Shown piece after piece: positions 16,786 through 25,239 of a stretch of 47,682 nt of DNA. The notes under the pieces were generated by a model. The model was given only the letters and a program-made list of their open reading frames with translations. It had not been told where the DNA came from and did not search any database. This DNA comes from Gemmatimonadota bacterium (GTDB taxonomy: Bacteria; Gemmatimonadota; Gemmatimonadetes; Longimicrobiales; Gaopeijiaceae), in contig JAOUPR010000020.1 in the NCBI GenBank assembly GCA_029879725.1, positions 1 through 47,682 on the forward strand, written 5' to 3'. How positions within the stretch are numbered: the stretch's first letter is position 1; each line of letters starts with the position of its first letter. The position numbers were made by a program, and so were the translations under genes.

Positions 16786-17223
16786 TCACGCGTATCCGAA
16801 GATCTGGTAGAGAAGGAGGTACACCACCAACCCCGTCACGGAGACGTACACCCAGACGGGGAACGTCCAACGGGCCAGTCGGGCGTGGGCGTGGAAGCGC
16901 TTCCCGTTCGCCAGGTGGAGGAGGCGGAGCACCAGAGGCACCAGCGCCACCGCCAACACCATGTGCGAGAAGAGGATGGCGAGGTAGACGGTCTTGGCCA
17001 CGCCGGTTCCGGCGAAGGTGTGGGTGCCGGTGAACGCGACCCTGGTCAGGTAGAACACCAGGAACGCCCCGGACGCCGACAGCGCCGTGAGCATGGACCG
17101 GCGGTGCGCCGACACCCGCCGCCGGCGAATGAAGAAATATCCCGTGAGCAGCGCCACGGCGCTCACGGCGTTGAGGCTGGCGTTGACCAGCGCCAGCGAG
17201 TCTCCGATCAGGGCACGGTCCAC
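16786..17223 (-). CDS. DUF420 membrane protein, CtaM/YozB-like
   Basis: A 145-residue membrane protein with four hydrophobic segments and the DUF420 pattern: LALVNASLNAVSAVALLTGYFFIRRRRVSAHRRSM, a conserved HTFAG, and HMVLA... with HARLARWTFPVWVYVSVTG near the C-terminus. DUF420 members such as CtaM/YozB are required for maturation of haem-A-type cytochrome oxidase. The position fits: it starts 7 bases after the end of the ctaA gene on the same strand. The likely role is helping insert haem A or copper into an aa3-type oxidase. I could not see other oxidase genes in the window. Confidence 0.82.
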   Translation of the reverse strand: MDRALIGDSLALVNASLNAVSAVALLTGYFFIRRRRVSAHRRSMLTALSASGAFLVFYLTRVAFTGTHTFAGTGVAKTVYLAILFSHMVLAVALVPLVLRLLHLANGKRFHAHARLARWTFPVWVYVSVTGLVVYLLLYQIFGYA

Positions 17224-17230
17224 TTCGGCG

Positions 17231-18145
17231 TCAGGCTCCGCCCGTCGTGCTGCGGGCGCGGGCGGCGGTGGTCACGTGCACCAGCACCACCAGGAGGCTC
17301 GCGGCCACCAGGGTGTGGAGCGACACGGGGATCACGGCGAGTCCGCCCAGGACCGAGATGAACCCCAGCGCCACCTGGATCAGGGTCAGGATGGAGGCCC
17401 ACGCCGACATGCTCCGCACCACGTGGGGTGCACGTGTCCGATGGGCCCACGCGGCGAAGGCCACGATCATCACCGCCGCGGCGACGCCCACCACGCGGTG
17501 CGTGAAGTGGAGCGCGACCAGGCCGTTGTCCAGCGGCGGGATCCAGGCGCCCTGGCAGAGCGGCGCGTCCGGGCAGGCCATCCCCGCGTCGGTGTGGCGC
17601 ACCAGTCCGCCCAGCACCGACTGGACGAACACCAGCACGGCGGACGCGGATCCCCAGGTGGCGGCCCGCCGCAGGAGCCCCGGGTCCACACCGGCGGACT
17701 CTTCCGCGTCCGTGACGCCCGACCACCCCGTGGCCGACGCCAGCACGGTGGCGGCCACCAGGAAGAGGAGGGCGAGGGAGAGGTGGGAGGTGGACACGAG
17801 GTCGGGGAGCTTGAAGAGCACCGTGAGGCCGCCGAAGACGGACTGCACCAGGAGGAGGACGATGCCGGCCAGGCACCAGCGGAAGATCCAGGGACGGTCG
17901 CGGGTCTCCTTGCGGGCCAGGTAGGTGGCGAGCCCCCACATCAGGAGGAGGCCGCCCGCCACCAGCCGGTGGAGGTGTTCCCAGAAGACCCCTCCGCTCA
18001 TCTCGGGCACCAGGGTTCCGAAGCAGGTGGGCCAGTCGGGGCACGCCAGGCTGGACTCGGTGGCATGGACCACGCTCCCCAGATACAGGAGGACCAGGGT
18101 CCATACGACCGTAACGGTGAACGCTCTGGGGTGAAGCGAATCCAT
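17231..18145 (-). CDS. ctaA: haem A synthase, CtaA/COX15 family
   Basis: A 304-residue polytopic membrane enzyme that oxidises haem O to haem A for cytochrome oxidase. It shows two homologous halves. Each has a paired-Cys loop (CPDWPTC at 35-41; CPDAPLC at 191-197). Conserved histidines lie in WEHLHR (57 and 59), STSHL (121), HFTHRVVG (213 and 216) and SLHTLV (277). The length and motif order match the COX15/CtaA family. Its operon (ctaA, DUF420, eamA) implies an aa3-type oxidase in the host. A candidate promoter is noted just upstream, and the ABC exporter is transcribed divergently. Confidence 0.93.
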   Translation of the reverse strand: MDSLHPRAFTVTVVWTLVLLYLGSVVHATESSLACPDWPTCFGTLVPEMSGGVFWEHLHRLVAGGLLLMWGLATYLARKETRDRPWIFRWCLAGIVLLLVQSVFGGLTVLFKLPDLVSTSHLSLALLFLVAATVLASATGWSGVTDAEESAGVDPGLLRRAATWGSASAVLVFVQSVLGGLVRHTDAGMACPDAPLCQGAWIPPLDNGLVALHFTHRVVGVAAAVMIVAFAAWAHRTRAPHVVRSMSAWASILTLIQVALGFISVLGGLAVIPVSLHTLVAASLLVVLVHVTTAARARSTTGGA

Positions 18146-18185
18146 CTTCCGTCTCTCGTTGGTGGTTTCTGGGCCGCGTTCCGCG

Positions 18186-18213
18186 GTTATGTTTCCCGGT
18201 CCTTCCCGGCCAA
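18186..18213 (-). promoter_or_regulatory. candidate promoter of the ctaA operon
   Basis: Reading the reverse strand, TTGGCC (18213-18208) precedes CATAAC (18191-18186) by 16 bases, about 40 bases ahead of the ctaA start. Both boxes are partial matches to the sigma-70 consensus. Confidence 0.3.
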
Positions 18214-18233
18214 GTTACCGAGCCTCCCCGGAT

Positions 18234-20057
18234 ATGGAACAGCCACGCCTCGATCCTTCCCCGACGTCGCGGTTTCTCGGGCGTCTGAAACCGTTGGTGC
18301 GGCCCTACGCCGGGTACCTGGCAGTGGCCGGGGTGTTCCTCGTGCTCAGCACGCTGGTGGGGCTGGCGTTCCCCCTGGTGGTGCGCGAGCTCCTGGACGC
18401 CGCCTTCCTCGCCGGCGATTCCCGGCTCCTGAACCGCATCGCCATGGGGTTGCTCGCCCTCTTCGTGGTGCAGGCGGCCATCAACTTCGCCCAGAGCTAC
18501 CTCACCGCGTCCGTGTCGGAGCGGGTGGTGGCGGATCTGCGCAACGACGTCTTCGAGTCCCTGGTCCGCCAGCCGCCGGGGTACTTCGCCCGGCGCCGGG
18601 TGGGGGAGCTCAGCTCCCGCCTCGCCTCCGACGTGGGGCTCATCCAGAACGTGATGCGCTTCGGGATCCCGGAGTTGTTGCGCCAGGGGATCTTCCTGTT
18701 GGGCGCCATGGCGCTCATCACCGCCACCAACCCCCGCCTGACCCTGGTGACGCTCACCGTCATCCCGGTGGCCATCGTGGTGGCGTGGCTCTTCGGACGC
18801 AGGGTGCGCAAGCTCAGCACGGGGATCCAGGATCGCCTGGCGGGCGCGGTGGCCCGGGCCGAGCAGGTGTTCACCCAGATCACCACGGTGCAGAGCTTCA
18901 CCCGGGAAGGGTGGGAGGCCCGCCACTTCCGGGACGAGGTGAACGCCACCCGCGACGAGGGGCTGCGCCGCGCCGTGGCCCGGGCCGCGCTCACGGGCGT
19001 GGTGACCTTCGCCGCCTTCGGAGCCATCGTCATGGTGCTCTGGGAGGGGGGACGTCTCGTGCTGGCCGGACAGCTCAGCCCGGGCACCCTGGTGGCCTTC
19101 CTCCTGTACGCCGTGACCATCGCGGGCGCCATCACCTCCCTGGCGGGGTTCTGGAGCAACCTGCAGGAGGCCGCCGGCGCGGCGGAGCGGATCTTCGAGG
19201 TCCTGGGCCATGCGCCGGAGTTGCGGGATCCCGAGCACCCCGTTCCCCTTCCCGACCCGGTGCGCGGGGAGGTCTCGTACCGCGGGGTCACCTTCCGGTA
19301 CGGACCGGAGCTCCCCCTGGTCCTGGCGGGAATCGACCTGGAGCTCCGGGCGGGCGAGACGGTGGCCCTGGTGGGGAGCTCGGGCGCCGGGAAGAGCACG
19401 CTGGCGTCGCTCATCCCCCGCTTCTTCGAGGTGGAGGACGGCGCCGTGCTGGTGGACGGGATCGACGTGCGGGAGGTCGCGCTCGAGTCGCTGCGCCGCT
19501 CCATCGGCCTCGTGCCCCAGGAGCCCATGCTCTTCGCCGGCACGGTAGCGGACAACCTGCGCTACGGGGATGCCGACGCGACGCAGGGGGAGATCGAAGC
19601 GGCGGCGCGCGCGGCCCACGCCCACGCCTTCATCTCGGGATTCCCCGACGGGTACGAGCAGACGGTGGGAGAGCGTGGGGTCACCCTCAGCGCGGGGCAG
19701 AGGCAACGCATCGCCATCGCCCGGGTAATGCTCAGCAGGCCTCGCATCCTCGTCCTCGACGAGGCGTCGAGCAGTCTGGACGCGGAGAGCGAAGCGCTGG
19801 TGCAGGACGCCCTGGAGCACCTCATGGAGGGGAGGACCACGCTGGTCATCGCCCACAGGCTGTCCACCGTGATCCGGGCGGACCGGATCCTGGTGCTGGA
19901 CGGCGGAGAGATCGTGGACCAGGGGTGCCACGCCGAGCTTCTCGAGCGCAGCGAGGTGTATCGCCGGTTGTATCGCCGCCAGTTCCACGATCACCTGGCC
20001 GCCCGCGACGAAGCAGTTTCCGAGCAGGTGGTCCCCGAGCAGGTGGTCCGGAGGTAG
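18234..20057 (+). CDS. ABC exporter, fused permease and ATPase (MsbA/BmrA type)
   Basis: A 607-residue half-transporter, active as a homodimer, that exports lipids or drugs across the inner membrane with ATP. The N-terminal about 310 residues hold six membrane helices and coupling-loop motifs; RIFEVLGH links to the ATPase. The ATPase shows Walker A GSSGAGKST (about 380-388), the Q-loop LVPQEPM, the signature LSAGQRQRIAIAR (about 484), Walker B ILVLDEASSSLD (about 504) and the H-loop VIAHRLS. The ATG at 18234 gives the family length; a longer frame from 18159 adds 25 residues over the promoter spacer. CorA follows in the same direction with a 40-base gap. Confidence 0.94.
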   Translation: MEQPRLDPSPTSRFLGRLKPLVRPYAGYLAVAGVFLVLSTLVGLAFPLVVRELLDAAFLAGDSRLLNRIAMGLLALFVVQAAINFAQSYLTASVSERVVADLRNDVFESLVRQPPGYFARRRVGELSSRLASDVGLIQNVMRFGIPELLRQGIFLLGAMALITATNPRLTLVTLTVIPVAIVVAWLFGRRVRKLSTGIQDRLAGAVARAEQVFTQITTVQSFTREGWEARHFRDEVNATRDEGLRRAVARAALTGVVTFAAFGAIVMVLWEGGRLVLAGQLSPGTLVAFLLYAVTIAGAITSLAGFWSNLQEAAGAAERIFEVLGHAPELRDPEHPVPLPDPVRGEVSYRGVTFRYGPELPLVLAGIDLELRAGETVALVGSSGAGKSTLASLIPRFFEVEDGAVLVDGIDVREVALESLRRSIGLVPQEPMLFAGTVADNLRYGDADATQGEIEAAARAAHAHAFISGFPDGYEQTVGERGVTLSAGQRQRIAIARVMLSRPRILVLDEASSSLDAESEALVQDALEHLMEGRTTLVIAHRLSTVIRADRILVLDGGEIVDQGCHAELLERSEVYRRLYRRQFHDHLAARDEAVSEQVVPEQVVRR

Positions 20058-20097
20058 CAGGGTGGCGGGGTTGCGTTCCTTCATCGCCGAGGTACCC

Positions 20098-21189
20098 ATG
20101 AATCCGCTTCGTCAACTCCGCGTCATGGGGCGGCTGGTCCGCCGCGTGACCAAGACTCCCGGCAGCGCGCCCGGGACGCTGGTCCACACCGGTCCGAAGC
20201 ACATGGAGGAGGTTCGCTTCCATGTGATCCGCTACGGCGTCGAGTCCCTGGCGGAGGCGTCGCCGGAGAACGTGGATGAATGCCTCGCCCTGCTCGACTC
20301 GGACGCGGTCACCTGGGTGAACGTCGACGGCCTTCACGACACCGACGTGGTGGAGAAGATCGGCCGGCGGATGGGGTGGCACCGCCTCCTCCTGGAAGAC
20401 ATCGTCTCCGTGGGACAGCGGGCCAAGGTCGAGGAATACGAGGATTGCGTGTACGTGGTGATGCCCATGCTCCGGTGGGACGCCACGGTGGCTCAGGTGA
20501 GGGAAGAGCAGGTGAGCATCGTCCTGGGCCCCGGATACGTCTTCACCTTCCAGGAACGGCAGGGTGACGTGTTCGAGCGGGTCCGCGAGCGGGCGCGCAC
20601 GGGGCGCGGGTTGATCCGGAAATCCGGGGCGGACTACCTGACGTACGCGCTGCTGGACGCGGTGGTGGACCACTATTTCTCCGCCCTCGAGGGGGTCGGC
20701 CACCTCACCGAGGAGCTGGAGGAGGCGGTCCTGGATGCTCCGGATCAGGGGATCATGCACCGTCTCCACGAGCTCAAGCGGGAACTCATCGCGCTGCGGC
20801 GCGCCATCTGGCCCGTGCGCGACCTCCTGGGGATGCTGCAGAGGTCCGACGTCCCCATCTTCGGAGCTCCCACGAAGGTGTTCCTGCGGGACGTCCACGA
20901 CCACTCGGTGCAGGTCATGGACACCGTGGAGGCGCTCCGCGACGTGGTCTCGGGGATGGTGGACCTCTACCTGTCCAACGTGAGCTTCCGCACCAACGAG
21001 GTGATGAAGGTGCTCACCATCATGGCCACCGTGTTCATCCCGCTGACGTTCCTGGTGGGCGTCTACGGGATGAACTTCCGGCACATGCCCGAGCTCGAGT
21101 GGGCGTGGGCCTACCCGGCGCTCTGGGCGGTGATGCTGGCGCTGGCCGCCGGGATGGTGTTCGCGTTCAGGAAGAAGGGGTGGTTCTAG
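20098..21189 (+). CDS. corA: CorA-like magnesium/cobalt channel
   Basis: A 363-residue inner-membrane divalent-cation channel. The family opening PGTLVHTG is at about 24-31, followed by the long cytosolic alpha/beta domain (VTWVNVDGLHD, LEDIVSVGQRAKVEEYED) and the stalk helix. The C-terminal pair of membrane helices contains VGVYGMNF, whose GMN motif (about 323) is the CorA selectivity filter. The ATG at 20098 fits the family N-terminus. A GTG at 20062 lies 6 bases after GGAGGT, which overlaps the ABC stop, and would add 12 residues, so that longer start is a fair alternative. It is probably co-transcribed with the exporter. Its stop overlaps the convergent acyl-CoA dehydrogenase by 23 bases. 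Confidence 0.9.
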   Translation: MNPLRQLRVMGRLVRRVTKTPGSAPGTLVHTGPKHMEEVRFHVIRYGVESLAEASPENVDECLALLDSDAVTWVNVDGLHDTDVVEKIGRRMGWHRLLLEDIVSVGQRAKVEEYEDCVYVVMPMLRWDATVAQVREEQVSIVLGPGYVFTFQERQGDVFERVRERARTGRGLIRKSGADYLTYALLDAVVDHYFSALEGVGHLTEELEEAVLDAPDQGIMHRLHELKRELIALRRAIWPVRDLLGMLQRSDVPIFGAPTKVFLRDVHDHSVQVMDTVEALRDVVSGMVDLYLSNVSFRTNEVMKVLTIMATVFIPLTFLVGVYGMNFRHMPELEWAWAYPALWAVMLALAAGMVFAFRKKGWF

Positions 21190-23059
21190 GAACCTCGTAT
21201 TCGTCCAGCGGCACGACCCCCTTCTCCAACCAGGCGAAGTCGCCCTTCATGAGGGACTGGGCCACCCGGTACGTGGCGGTGTCTTCGTTGCGGAAGAGCT
21301 CGCGGAAGAGGTGCCGGATCCGCGAACGGGCCCGCCGGCAGTAGAGGTCGGCCAGGGCCTCCGCGGACTTGCCGTCGCGCCCCTCGTCCAGGAGCATCCG
21401 GGCGCGGACCACGCAGGACGTCATCACGAAGAGCTCCGCGCCGATGTCCACGATGCGCCCCAGCACCGCCTGGCGCTTCTCCAGGCGCGGTCCGAAGCGC
21501 ACCATGGCGTGGAAGGTTCCCCGAGCCAGCCGCCGTGACGTGCGCTCCACGAAGCGGAGGTGGCCGGCCAGCGCGCCGAACTCGGCGTAGCGGGGCCAGA
21601 CGCTCCATCCCAGGAAGCGTGTGGGGTACCACCAGGCGTAGTGGAGCCCGGCCCGCACCAGGGCGGACAGCCTCTTCCCCATGGGGGCCTTCGGGTTCAC
21701 CAGGTCGCCGGCGACGGAGAGGTGGGTGTCCACCGCCTCCCGCGCGATGAAGAGGCGCATGATCTCCGAGGAGCCCTCGAAGATGGTGTTGATGCGCATG
21801 TCCCGGAGGTAGCGCTCCACCGGGTAGGACTCCTCTCCGCGGTTCTTCAGGGAGTCGTGGGTCTCGTACCCCCGTCCGCCGCGGATCTGGACCGCGTCGT
21901 TGACGATATCCCACCCCACCTCCGTGGCCCACATCTTGGCGATGGCGGCCTCCAGGCGGATGTCGAAGGTCTTGGCGTCGGCCATCCCGGCGGTGAGCTC
22001 GGTGACCGCCTCGAGGGCGAAGGTCGTGGCGGCCATGCTCCCCAGCATCTGGGCGATGGCGTCGTGCTTCCCGACCGGGAGCCCCCACTGCACGCGCGCC
22101 GCGGCCCACTGGCGGGACATCTCCACGCACCCCTTCCCGGCGGCGGCGCAGAACGCGGGCAGCGCCAGGCGGCCCGTGTTGAGGGTGATGAGGGCGAGTT
22201 TGAGCCCCTTCCCTTCGTCCCAGACCAGGCTGGTGCGCGGGAGTTTCACGTTGGTGAAGCGGAGCACTCCGTTGGAGAGTCCCTTCAATCCCATGAAGGA
22301 GCAGTCGTGGACCGTCTCCACGCCTTCCCACTTCGTCTCCACCACGAAGGCGCTGATGGGGCGCCGCTTGGAGCCTTCCGGAGCCGGCGTGCGGGCCATG
22401 ACGATGATGATGTCCGCCCGGGGCCCGTTGGTGGTCCACAGCTTCTCGCCGTTGAGGATCCAGTGGGACCCGTCCTCCGAGAGGACGGCGGTGGTGGCCA
22501 TGTTCGCCGGATCGGAGCCCACCTCGGGCTCGGTGAGGGCGAAGGCCGACAACTCGCCACGCGCCAGGCGGGGGAGGTATTCCTCCTTCTGCTGGTCGGT
22601 CCCGAACATCATGATGGGCCCCGGCACCCCGATGGACTGGTGGGCCGAGAGGTAGGCCCCGGTGGAGCCGCAGCGGGACGCCACGATGGCCAGGGCACGG
22701 TTGTACGAGAGCTGCGACAACTCCAGCCCGCCGTACTTGCGGGGGATCTTGATCCCGAAGGCGCCCAGCTTCGCCAGCCCGTCCAGCACCTCCTGGGGGA
22801 CGTGTCCTTCCCGGTCGATGGCGTCGCCGTCGATGTTCTCGCGGGCGAAGACCTCCAGCTTCTCCAGGAAGCCGCGGGCGCGTTCCTGCTCCTCCGGGTC
22901 GGGCCGGGGGTGGGGGTGGACCAGACCCAGGTCGAAGCGGCCTTCGTAGAGGGCGCGGCCGAAGCTGCGGTTCTCCCAGTCCTGCTCGCGGGCTGCTTCG
23001 GCGACTTCGCGGGCCTCGCTCTCGGAGGCGCGGGCGGAGGCTTTATCGGGGTGCGTCAT
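21167..23059 (-). CDS. acyl-CoA dehydrogenase, long (VLCAD-like) form
   Basis: A 630-residue FAD enzyme that catalyses the first step of fatty-acid beta-oxidation. Motifs include IKIPRKYGGLELSQ, FALTEPEVGSDPANM and WILNGEKLWTTNG for acyl-CoA and FAD contacts, QIRGGRGYETHD, and NTIFEGSSEIMRLFIAREA, whose Glu is the expected catalytic base. About 150 extra residues after that point make a C-terminal domain like that of very-long-chain (ACADVL-type) enzymes. The ATG at 23059 follows AGGAG; an upstream ATG at 23098 would put the start inside a palindrome. The palindrome at 23097-23115 upstream suggests TetR-type control. Confidence 0.9.
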   Translation of the reverse strand: MTHPDKASARASESEAREVAEAAREQDWENRSFGRALYEGRFDLGLVHPHPRPDPEEQERARGFLEKLEVFARENIDGDAIDREGHVPQEVLDGLAKLGAFGIKIPRKYGGLELSQLSYNRALAIVASRCGSTGAYLSAHQSIGVPGPIMMFGTDQQKEEYLPRLARGELSAFALTEPEVGSDPANMATTAVLSEDGSHWILNGEKLWTTNGPRADIIIVMARTPAPEGSKRRPISAFVVETKWEGVETVHDCSFMGLKGLSNGVLRFTNVKLPRTSLVWDEGKGLKLALITLNTGRLALPAFCAAAGKGCVEMSRQWAAARVQWGLPVGKHDAIAQMLGSMAATTFALEAVTELTAGMADAKTFDIRLEAAIAKMWATEVGWDIVNDAVQIRGGRGYETHDSLKNRGEESYPVERYLRDMRINTIFEGSSEIMRLFIAREAVDTHLSVAGDLVNPKAPMGKRLSALVRAGLHYAWWYPTRFLGWSVWPRYAEFGALAGHLRFVERTSRRLARGTFHAMVRFGPRLEKRQAVLGRIVDIGAELFVMTSCVVRARMLLDEGRDGKSAEALADLYCRRARSRIRHLFRELFRNEDTATYRVAQSLMKGDFAWLEKGVVPLDEYEVPRTTPSS

Positions 23060-23096
23060 GAAAGGCTCCTGAGGGTGGAGGCCGTCTCGGCGGTGC

Positions 23097-23115
23097 ACGG
23101 ACGATGTACGTCCGT
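23097..23115. promoter_or_regulatory. palindromic operator-like site upstream of acyl-CoA dehydrogenase
   Basis: ACGGACG and CGTCCGT form a perfect 7-base inverted repeat around ATGTA, 38 bases upstream of the dehydrogenase ATG. A related half-site TGTCCGT occurs about 15 bases beyond. The size suits a TetR-family fatty-acid regulator (FadR/PsrA-like), but no such gene is in the window. Confidence 0.4.
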
Positions 23116-23266
23116 ATCATCAAGGTAATATGTCCGTGTCGCGCTTCGGGAGGTCGCGACGGGACCGCGTGCCTGTCTCTCGGCCGCGACGTCCTTTATC
23201 ATCGGGTCTGGGAAGAGAGCCCTTGAACGGGACTCTCCGACGGATGATCCCGCGGTGGAGGCGCAA

Positions 23267-23779
23267 ATGGCTGGAAGCTGGAGACTCGTCCTGTGCTCGG
23301 TCGTGACCATGTCCGGATGCTACACCTACGTTCCAGGTGAGGTCGGCGAGATCTCCCCGCCGGAGGAAGTGCGTCTGCGCCTGGCCCCCGTCGAGGCGGC
23401 CCGGGTGTCGGACTTCCTGGCCAACGACACCCGGGCCATCGAGGGACGCGTGGTGGAGTCGGCCGCCGACTCCGTGTTGCTCCTGGTGCCCGTCCACTCG
23501 GAGCTGCGGGGGAACCGCGTGACCACCCTCAATCAGAGGGTCCAGGTGGCCCGGTCGGGGGTCATCGACGTGGAGTTGAAGCAACTGGACCGGGGCAAGA
23601 CGTACCTGACCGCCGCCGCCGCGGCCGGACTCCTCGCCTACATCACGGTGGATCGGCTGTTCGGTCCGGGTGGCTCGAATCCGAACCAGCCCGGGGTGCC
23701 TCCGGGCGAAGCGGTGGTCCCCTCCTTCTCCTTCGACCTTTCGGGGATGATCCGGTCGATCTTCACCGTGGGAAGGTGA
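23267..23779 (+). CDS. small lipoprotein, copy A of a paralogous pair
   Basis: A 170-residue lipoprotein; the signal ends TMSGC with Cys18 as lipidation site, followed by YTYVPGEVG. The body has a stretch of beta strands (RVSDFLANDTRAIEGRVVESAADSVLLLVPV...), then an Ala/Gly-rich helix that may touch a membrane (KTYLTAAAAAGLLAYITVD), and ends SFSFDLSGMIRSIFTVGR. It is a paralogue of the protein at 39859-40341, which shares MSGC, the aromatic-Tyr-x-Pro opening and the closing FSF pattern. GGAGG before the ATG at 23267 supports the start; a GTG at 23255 is an alternative. Its stop overlaps that of the convergent barrel-less plug gene by 17 bases. Confidence 0.75.
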   Translation: MAGSWRLVLCSVVTMSGCYTYVPGEVGEISPPEEVRLRLAPVEAARVSDFLANDTRAIEGRVVESAADSVLLLVPVHSELRGNRVTTLNQRVQVARSGVIDVELKQLDRGKTYLTAAAAAGLLAYITVDRLFGPGGSNPNQPGVPPGEAVVPSFSFDLSGMIRSIFTVGR

Positions 23780-24554
23780 AGGAGCACGCGGCGGCGGGGG
23801 TTTGCCGGTCGAAGCCGCTGCGTGCGTCCTTCGTGGTGATCCGGATGATTCCGTTGGCGGCCTGGCTGCCGTAGATCCAGCCTCCCGTGGCGCCCCTGGC
23901 CACCTCGATGCGCGCGATGTCTCCCGGATCGATGGTGCTCAGGATGTCGTGGCCGCCCTGGGGAAGCCGCAAGCCGTCCACCACCACGAGGGGGGCTCGG
24001 GGCCCCGCGACGGTGGGAGCGCCGCGATTGAGCAGCTCCTGCCGTCCGCCCGCCTGGGCCGACTCCCGCCCGATCATGTCCGGAGCCACCAGGCGCACGG
24101 CGTCGGCGACGCTCTGGATGCGGCGCCGGCGGATCTGCGCCTCGTCCACGACGCGAACGGACTCGCCCAGCGACCGGGTCCGCAGCTCCCATGCCTCCAG
24201 GAGGGACTCCGCGTCGGGCGGAAGGGGGACGGCGATCCGCACCCGGGTCTCCGTGCCCGCGCGGACCTCCACGGTGCCGATGCCCACGTGGCATCCCGGA
24301 GCGATGGCCGCGACGCGGTACCCGCCGGAGGGCGCCTGGACCGAGAAGGCTCCCGTGGAGTCGGACGCGGTGCGAATGCCGGCGTCCAGCGCCACCACGG
24401 CCCCGGCGATGGGGAGCCCGCGATCCGCCGAGACGACCGTTCCGCTGATCGTGCCGGGTTCGGTCTGTGACACCGCTTCCGCGGCGGCCAGGAAGGTGGC
24501 GGGCGCGGTCAATAGCACCATCGCGGTCATCCGTCCTGCTGGGCAACGCTTCAT
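23763..24554 (-). CDS. barrel-less TonB-receptor plug protein, copy A
   Basis: A 263-residue secreted protein with a signal peptide ending AEAVSQ. Residues about 33-112 form a carboxypeptidase-regulatory-like beta-sandwich (ISGTVVSADRGLPIAGAVV, STGAFSVQAPSGGYRVAAIAPGC). Residues about 125-243 form a TonB-receptor plug: RIQSVADAVRLVAPDMIGR, PLVVVDGLRLP, IDPGDIARIEVARGATGGWIYGS and GIIRITTKDA. The protein stops there, without the C-terminal beta-barrel and without the LDEIVVTG stretch present in the SusC proteins nearby. Mature cysteines are Cys88 and Cys257, matching Cys89/Cys251 of copy B. GGGAGGT before the ATG supports the start. Possible roles are regulating a SusC/TonB partner or acting as a decoy plug; neither is established. 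Confidence 0.7.
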   Translation of the reverse strand: MKRCPAGRMTAMVLLTAPATFLAAAEAVSQTEPGTISGTVVSADRGLPIAGAVVALDAGIRTASDSTGAFSVQAPSGGYRVAAIAPGCHVGIGTVEVRAGTETRVRIAVPLPPDAESLLEAWELRTRSLGESVRVVDEAQIRRRRIQSVADAVRLVAPDMIGRESAQAGGRQELLNRGAPTVAGPRAPLVVVDGLRLPQGGHDILSTIDPGDIARIEVARGATGGWIYGSQAANGIIRITTKDARSGFDRQTPAAACSFTFPR

Positions 24555-24714
24555 GGGGACCTCCCTCTCCGGACCTGAGCGCCTCTCATGGATACCACCC
24601 GGCAAGCCGTTTGGTGTCATGCGCGGGCCGGTGTGGGGTGCGTCACTCGGCCCGGGCGGGCTATCATACCTTCTTCGAGCCACGCGGAAGCCGCAGAAAG
24701 ATAGAAGGAGTGGG

Positions 24715-25077
24715 ATGATGAGAGGCGTGAATCCATTCGTCGTCGGGGTGCTGGTCGTACTCGCCGGGTGCTCGGACATCACGTACGAGGGCGGTGGGCC
24801 TCTCCGGGTCGAGCTTACGTCGGTGCCGACTTCCGCCACGGTGGATCAGACCGTGGAGTTCACCGTGGCCGCGTGGGGCAGCGTGCTGTCCCGGGCGATC
24901 ATCGCCTACGGAGACGGCGTCGCCGACACCGTGGCGGCCTCCGGCGCGCAGTCCATGTCCGCCAGACGGGACCACGTGTTCCTCGCTCCCGGAAGCTACA
25001 CGGTGGTCGCCACCGTGGAGGACGTCGCTCAGGGCACGATGACGGCGGAAATCACGATTCCCGTCGTGACACCCTAG
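24715..25077 (+). CDS. small lipoprotein with PKD-like domain
   Basis: A 120-residue lipoprotein: hydrophobic signal, then VLAGC with Cys19. The mature part LRVELTSVPTSATVDQTVEFTVAAWGS, then GDGVADTV, and GSYTVVATVEDVAQGTMTAEITIPV, follows the PKD/immunoglobulin-like beta-sandwich layout, where YGDG substitutes for the usual DGS. AAGGAG precedes the ATG at 24715. It is divergent from plug copy A and 162 bases upstream of SusC copy 1, so it may belong to this outer-membrane locus. The role is probably surface or periplasmic binding; no ligand can be proposed. Confidence 0.7.
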   Translation: MMRGVNPFVVGVLVVLAGCSDITYEGGGPLRVELTSVPTSATVDQTVEFTVAAWGSVLSRAIIAYGDGVADTVAASGAQSMSARRDHVFLAPGSYTVVATVEDVAQGTMTAEITIPVVTP

Positions 25078-25124
25078 CCGCTCGATTCTTCGGACGGAAG
25101 CGGCCCGCCGGGTCCGAAGTCGGT

Positions 25125-25154
25125 TTGACACCCGGCGGTGCGACTTCCTATTGT
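25125..25154 (+). promoter_or_regulatory. promoter of the first SusC-SusD operon
   Basis: A perfect -35 TTGACA (25125-25130) and a -10 TATTGT (25149-25154) are 18 bases apart, giving a leader of about 80 bases before the SusC ATG at 25240. Confidence 0.6.
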
Positions 25155-25239
25155 GGCCCAGGCCGGTCGCACGACCCGTGGGGCGCGGTTGTGCCCATCC
25201 GACCGGGGTGGGTGCTGTTTACATCACAGGGAGGGATCC

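Noticed and set aside
17087..20101. Very long reading frame over the ctaA and ABC exporter genes
   Set aside because: The translation is Arg/Pro/Gly-rich without any domain, while the other frames encode clear CtaA, DUF420 and ABC proteins.
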